A DNA stretch of 8,864 nt. It comes from Yoonia sp. GTDB lineage: Bacteria; Pseudomonadota; Alphaproteobacteria; Rhodobacterales; Rhodobacteraceae. Positions 5,276 through 8,864 of the stretch are shown here, in pieces; position 1 is the stretch's first letter; each line of letters starts with the position of its first letter. The stretch lies in contig JAPKCP010000132.1 in NCBI GenBank assembly GCA_028822885.1, positions 1 to 8,864 of the forward strand. The letters are read 5' to 3'. The notes beneath the pieces were generated by a model. That model did no database searches. It worked only from the letters and a program-made list of their open reading frames with translations, and was not told the DNA's origin. Made by a program: the position numbers and the translations under genes.

Positions 5276-8200
5276 ATGCAAACCCTCTCAGATATTCGTG
5301 AAGTTATCCGCGCAAACCACTTACGTGATGAGGATGCGGTCTTGGGTGACATTGTGAAGCGTGCGGATCTTTCAGAAGACATGCGGGCTGCATCCGTAGT
5401 GCGTGGGACACGTTTGGTCGAAGCCATTCGCAACGACAGCCGTCCGGGTTTGATGGAGGTCTTTCTGGCCGAATACGGGCTGTCTACCGACGAAGGTATC
5501 GCGCTGATGTGCTTGGCTGAGGCCCTTTTACGGGTCCCTGACGCAGATACGATTGACGCCTTGATCGAAGACAAAATCGCCCCTTCGGCATGGGGGACGC
5601 ACTTGGGCAAATCCAGCTCTTCGCTGGTGAATGCATCGACTTGGGCGCTCATGCTGACGGGTAAGGTTTTGCAGGACGGTAAGGGGATGGCGTCCGTGCT
5701 GCGGTCTGCTGTGAAACGGCTTGGCGAACCTGTGATCCGCGTCGCAGTATCCCGTGCTATGCGCGAGCTTGGTGCGCAATTTGTCTTGGGTGAGACGATC
5801 GCATCCGCTGTGCAACGCGGGCGTAAACGCGAAACCAAAGGGTACACCTTTTCATATGATATGTTGGGTGAGGCTGCGCTGACAGCCAAAGACGCGCAGG
5901 CATATTTTGACGCATATGCGGACGCGATTGGGTCGCTGGCTGGCGAATGCCGGTCTGATGATATTCGCCAAAATCCTGGTATTTCTATCAAACTGTCCGC
6001 GCTGCATCCACGCTATGAGGTTAGCCAGCGTGACCGCGTTCTGTCAGAGCTGACTGCACGGACACTGATCCTTGCCAAGCAAGCACGCGACGCGGGAATG
6101 GGCTTGAACATCGACGCGGAAGAGGCTGATCGCCTTGATCTTTCCCTTGATGTCATTGAGGCGGTTCTGGCCGACGAAAGCTTGCGTGGATGGGACGGTT
6201 TTGGTGTCGTTGTGCAGGCTTATGGTAAACGCGCGACGTGCGTTATTGATTGGCTTTATACGCTAGCAACGCAACTGGACCGTAAGATTATGGTGCGGCT
6301 TGTGAAGGGTGCCTATTGGGACACTGAAATCAAACGCGCGCAGGTGGAAAGCCTCCGTGGCTTCCCTGTGTTCACGCAGAAAGCCGCGACAGATGTGTCC
6401 TATATTTGTTGTGCCAAACAGCTTTTGGGGATGACGGACCGCATCTATCCACAATTTGCGACGCACAATGCGCATTCTGTTGCTGCCGTATTTGAGGTTG
6501 GTGCAGACCCAACGACCTATGAATTTCAACGGCTTCACGGCATGGGTGAGGCATTGCATGACACGGTTATCAAGCAAAACCAAACGCGCTGCCGCATCTA
6601 TGCGCCTGTCGGGGCCCATGAAGATCTACTCGCATATCTGGTGCGTCGCCTGTTGGAAAATGGGGCCAATAGTTCGTTTGTGAACCAGATTGTTGATGAA
6701 GACGTGCCACCGCATGTGGTGGCGTCTGATCCGTTCGCAGCGATCAAACCCGGGCAGATGCCTGTCCTTGCACCAAGTGACCTATACGCGCCCGAACGCC
6801 CTAATTCGATTGGGTGGGATTTGCATGACCAAGATGATCTTGATGCGATAGAAGCGGCACGGACGCCATTTGCCACGACACAATGGCAAGTTGGACCACT
6901 CGTTGTCGCCGAAGGTGCGATTGGTGAAGTTTTAGCGGTGCAAAACCCAGCTGATCTCCGCGACACGATTGGATTAGTTCAATTCAGCTCAGAAGAAACT
7001 GTGAAGACTGCAATTGATAACGCACGAAAATGGGAGGCGAGCCCAGCTGAAAGGGCTGCAATCCTCAACAAAGCCGCTGATCTTTATGAAAAGTATTTTG
7101 GTACGTTCTTTGCGTTGCTAGGCCGTGAAGCTGGCAAAACGCAGTTGGATGCCATTTCAGAACTACGTGAAGCAGTCGATTTTCTGCGGTATTATGCAGC
7201 CCGCGCACCGGAGTTGACGCACCCAGCGCGTGGTATTTTCACCTGCATTTCACCTTGGAACTTCCCACTTGCGATTTTCACAGGTCAGATTGCTGCGGCT
7301 TTGGCCGCTGGCAACGGTGTTCTTGCTAAGCCTGCTGAATCGACATCGCTCACAGGCATTTTCGCGGCACAGCTTTTGCATGAGGCAGGTGTACCGATTG
7401 CGTCGCTTCAGTTGCTGACAGGCGAGGGCGTAGATGTCGGAACTTGGTTAACCCAATCGGACAAAGTTGATGGCGTTTGTTTCACAGGATCAACACGCAC
7501 AGCCCAAGCGATCAACCGCAATATGGCCGCGCATATGGCCCCAACCGCGCCGCTAATCGCCGAAACTGGTGGGTTGAACGCAATGATTGTCGACAGTACC
7601 GCCCTTCCTGAACAGGCGGTTAGCGATATTGTTGCGTCGGCTTTTCAATCGGCAGGGCAGCGCTGTTCGGCCTTACGCGTCCTGTACTTGCAAGAGGACG
7701 TTGCAGATGCGTTTCTTGAGATGCTCTTTGGGGCGATGGATGAACTGGTTATCGGTAATCCGTGGCATGCAAAGACAGATATTGGTCCCCTGATCAATGC
7801 GTCTGCTAAGTCCGGGATCGAAGCGCACGTTAATCCATTCGGACAAGCGGGCCGGGTTCTTAAGCATATGCCTTTCCCGGCAGGGGGCTACTTTGTCCCA
7901 CCATGTGTCCTTCAGATCAATGGTATTGGTGATTTGAAGGAAGAGATTTTTGGACCAGTGCTGCACGTCGCACGGTTTAAATCTGATGAGCTGGATCAGG
8001 TGATTGCTGACATCAATGCAAGTGGGTTTGGATTAACCTTCGGTATTCACACACGGATCGATGACCGGGTGACTGATGTGACGCGAAAGTTAAAGGTTGG
8101 CAATATTTACGTAAACCGAAACCAGATTGGCGCTGTTGTTGGATCACAACCCTTTGGTGGTGAGGGTCTTTCTGGGACAGGGCCAAAAGCAGGTGGGCCT

Positions 8201-8707
8201 GATTATGTTGTGCGTTTCACAGATCCTGGACGCGCTGTTGCACCAGACAAAGATCCGCATTCAGCTGCACACGGCGCCGTACAAGCGGAACTCGACAAGG
8301 CAACTGTTCCGGCGGCACCGCTTTCCGTCACAGCACTGCCGGGACCGACGGGAGAATCAAACATGCTGTCGATCTTTGGGCGTGGAAAGGTTCTTTGCCT
8401 CGGTCCCAGCGACATGATGGCACAAGATCAAGCGCGGATTGCAAAGGCCGCGGGATGCGCCGTTGTGATGTTGCCATCTGGCATTGACGCGGATGCACTG
8501 AAGCACTTGGAGGGGATCGACGCGGTCGTGTCCTACGCGGATGATGAAACGCTAAGGTCATATCGGATCGCGCTGGCGGACAGAACGGGCAAGCTCGTCC
8601 CTCTGTTAGCAGAGCACAACCTCGCAGAGCGGTGCCGGTTAGAGCGGCATATTTGTATCGACACCACAGCTGCTGGGGGGAACGCGAGCTTGTTAGCATC
8701 GGTTTGA
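5276..8707 (+). CDS. putA: Bifunctional proline dehydrogenase / L-glutamate gamma-semialdehyde dehydrogenase PutA
   Basis: This 1143-residue enzyme oxidises proline to glutamate: FAD-dependent proline dehydrogenation, then NAD-dependent oxidation of the semialdehyde with channelling between sites. The PRODH barrel shows FSYDMLGEA (192-200), KLSALHPRYE (239-248), QAYGKR (314-319), RLVKGAYWD (341-349), EFQRLHGMGE (416-425) and the proline-carboxylate pair Arg457-Arg458 in YLVRRLLENGANSSFVN. The aldehyde dehydrogenase part shows ISPWNFP (658-664), FTGSTRTA (736-743), Glu763 in ETGG, catalytic Cys797 in GQRCSALR and EIFGPV (890-895). A further domain after about residue 990 ends in the CIDTTAAGGNASLL motif typical of long (type B) PutA. 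The ribbon-helix-helix DNA-binding domain of E. coli PutA is absent, which fits control by PutR. The ATG at 5276 has AAGG 8 bases upstream; the ATG at 5243 has none. Confidence 0.97.
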   Translation: MQTLSDIREVIRANHLRDEDAVLGDIVKRADLSEDMRAASVVRGTRLVEAIRNDSRPGLMEVFLAEYGLSTDEGIALMCLAEALLRVPDADTIDALIEDKIAPSAWGTHLGKSSSSLVNASTWALMLTGKVLQDGKGMASVLRSAVKRLGEPVIRVAVSRAMRELGAQFVLGETIASAVQRGRKRETKGYTFSYDMLGEAALTAKDAQAYFDAYADAIGSLAGECRSDDIRQNPGISIKLSALHPRYEVSQRDRVLSELTARTLILAKQARDAGMGLNIDAEEADRLDLSLDVIEAVLADESLRGWDGFGVVVQAYGKRATCVIDWLYTLATQLDRKIMVRLVKGAYWDTEIKRAQVESLRGFPVFTQKAATDVSYICCAKQLLGMTDRIYPQFATHNAHSVAAVFEVGADPTTYEFQRLHGMGEALHDTVIKQNQTRCRIYAPVGAHEDLLAYLVRRLLENGANSSFVNQIVDEDVPPHVVASDPFAAIKPGQMPVLAPSDLYAPERPNSIGWDLHDQDDLDAIEAARTPFATTQWQVGPLVVAEGAIGEVLAVQNPADLRDTIGLVQFSSEETVKTAIDNARKWEASPAERAAILNKAADLYEKYFGTFFALLGREAGKTQLDAISELREAVDFLRYYAARAPELTHPARGIFTCISPWNFPLAIFTGQIAAALAAGNGVLAKPAESTSLTGIFAAQLLHEAGVPIASLQLLTGEGVDVGTWLTQSDKVDGVCFTGSTRTAQAINRNMAAHMAPTAPLIAETGGLNAMIVDSTALPEQAVSDIVASAFQSAGQRCSALRVLYLQEDVADAFLEMLFGAMDELVIGNPWHAKTDIGPLINASAKSGIEAHVNPFGQAGRVLKHMPFPAGGYFVPPCVLQINGIGDLKEEIFGPVLHVARFKSDELDQVIADINASGFGLTFGIHTRIDDRVTDVTRKLKVGNIYVNRNQIGAVVGSQPFGGEGLSGTGPKAGGPDYVVRFTDPGRAVAPDKDPHSAAHGAVQAELDKATVPAAPLSVTALPGPTGESNMLSIFGRGKVLCLGPSDMMAQDQARIAKAAGCAVVMLPSGIDADALKHLEGIDAVVSYADDETLRSYRIALADRTGKLVPLLAEHNLAERCRLERHICIDTTAAGGNASLLASV

Positions 8708-8789
8708 TTGTGCAGGCCTGTAGTTGGTGTGGTTGCCGTCGATAATGGCTTGACGGCCATGGTGACACACCATAACCACACGCAAGGAT
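8708..8789. other. Structured spacer between putA and tRNA-Cys
   Basis: This 82-bp spacer contains no gene. It begins with the 8-base palindrome CAGGCCTG (8713-8720), followed by the nested inverted repeats listed separately. TTGACG (8750-8755) is a five-of-six match to a -35 box. Behind it lie TAACCA (8773-8778, 17-base spacer) or CATAAC (8771-8776, 15-base spacer) as weak -10 options, which would start transcription a few bases before the tRNA. There is no T-run after the stems on either strand, so no intrinsic terminator for putA is visible. Confidence 0.5.
8727..8781. repeat. Nested inverted repeats able to fold as a three-way junction
   Basis: Three perfect stems fit together in 55 bases. 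The outer stem pairs GTGTGGTT (8727-8734) with AACCACAC (8774-8781), 8 bp. Immediately inside, GCCGTC (8735-8740) pairs with GACGGC (8752-8757), 6 bp with an 11-base loop. After one unpaired C, ATGGTG (8759-8764) pairs with CACCAT (8768-8773), 6 bp with a 3-base loop. Only one junction base is left unpaired. Competing pairings exist: ATGGC 8745-8749 with GCCAT 8756-8760, and GGTGTG 8726-8731 with CACACC 8766-8771. The role is unknown: an RNA element at the 3' end of putA, a tRNA leader, or a remnant of a small repeat element are all possible. Confidence 0.6.
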
Positions 8790-8863
8790 GGCGAGTTGGT
8801 AGAGTGGTTATGCAGCGGATTGCAAATCCGTGTACGCGGGTTCGATTCCCGCACTCGCCTCCA
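8790..8863 (+). tRNA. tRNA-Cys (anticodon GCA)
   Basis: This is a complete tRNA with encoded CCA. The acceptor stem GGCGAGT (8790-8796) pairs with ACTCGCC (8853-8859), followed by discriminator T8860 (U73, the cysteine identity base) and CCA (8861-8863). The anticodon stem 8815-8819/8827-8831 has one G-U pair and encloses the loop TTGCAAA with anticodon GCA at 8822-8824. The T arm pairs GCGGG (8836-8840) with CCCGC (8848-8852) around TTCGATT. The sequence is very like bacterial tRNA-Cys through the D and anticodon arms. Confidence 0.97.
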
Positions 8864-8864
8864 A

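Noticed and set aside
5254..5991. A 245-codon reverse-strand open frame inside the 5' part of putA.
   Set aside because: It is antisense to unmistakable PutA coding sequence, its translation is rich in Ser, Arg and Ala with no recognisable motif, and it arises from codon bias of the real gene.
8328..8768. A 146-codon reverse-strand open frame across the end of putA and the spacer.
   Set aside because: It lies opposite the conserved PutA C-terminal domain. The predicted protein is low in hydrophobic order and has no recognisable domain or good ribosome-binding site.
8708..8789. An intrinsic terminator for putA in the stem-rich spacer.
   Set aside because: The stems are strong, but no run of T follows them on the forward strand. 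Termination may be Rho-dependent or beyond the tRNA.
8760..8864. A forward open frame starting ATGGTGACACACC that runs into the tRNA.
   Set aside because: It has no ribosome-binding site and reads through the tRNA-Cys gene, so it is not a credible small protein.

Overview
The window reads as chromosomal DNA of an alphaproteobacterium, most likely a Rhodobacteraceae / Roseobacter-group species. The grounds are the moderate GC content, a putA without the N-terminal DNA-binding domain paired with a divergent Lrp/AsnC-type putR, and the style of the protein sequences. This placement is inference, because no 16S or search was available. Coding density is very high, no gap exceeds 130 bases, and I see no insertion sequence, CRISPR array or phage gene.

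Layout. (1) Positions 1-207 hold the end of a molybdate ABC-transporter ATPase (modC, TOBE domain), cut by the window edge. (2) It meets, tail to tail with overlapping stops, a reverse-strand glutathione S-transferase (204-854). Upstream of that is a reverse-strand periplasmic solute-binding protein (922-1701), with a strong hairpin between the two. (3) A 129-bp divergent intergenic region separates the binding protein from a forward operon: a polar-amino-acid-type ABC ATPase (1831-2580), its single permease (2591-3325) and a MATE-family exporter (3322-4689) joined by an ATGA overlap. (4) The MATE gene again ends tail to tail with overlapping stops against a reverse-strand Lrp/AsnC regulator, putR (4686-5168). 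(5) A 107-bp divergent promoter region leads to putA (5276-8707), the bifunctional proline dehydrogenase / glutamate-semialdehyde dehydrogenase. (6) An 82-bp spacer with an elaborate nested inverted-repeat structure precedes a complete tRNA-Cys (8790-8863).

How the genes work together. The binding protein, ATPase and permease form one uptake system for a small amino-acid-like or carboxylated solute. The binding protein looks more like the PheC/cyclohexadienyl-dehydratase branch of family-3 binding proteins than a typical amino-acid receptor. The MATE exporter is probably translationally coupled to the permease. The putR-putA pair is a self-contained proline-catabolism module in which proline is oxidised to glutamate, and control probably lies with PutR because this PutA cannot bind DNA itself.

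No wholly new multi-gene system is evident. The items most worth a second look are the three-way-junction-like repeat between putA and tRNA-Cys, the lipoprotein-like N-terminus of the permease, and the PheC-like ligand site of the binding protein.
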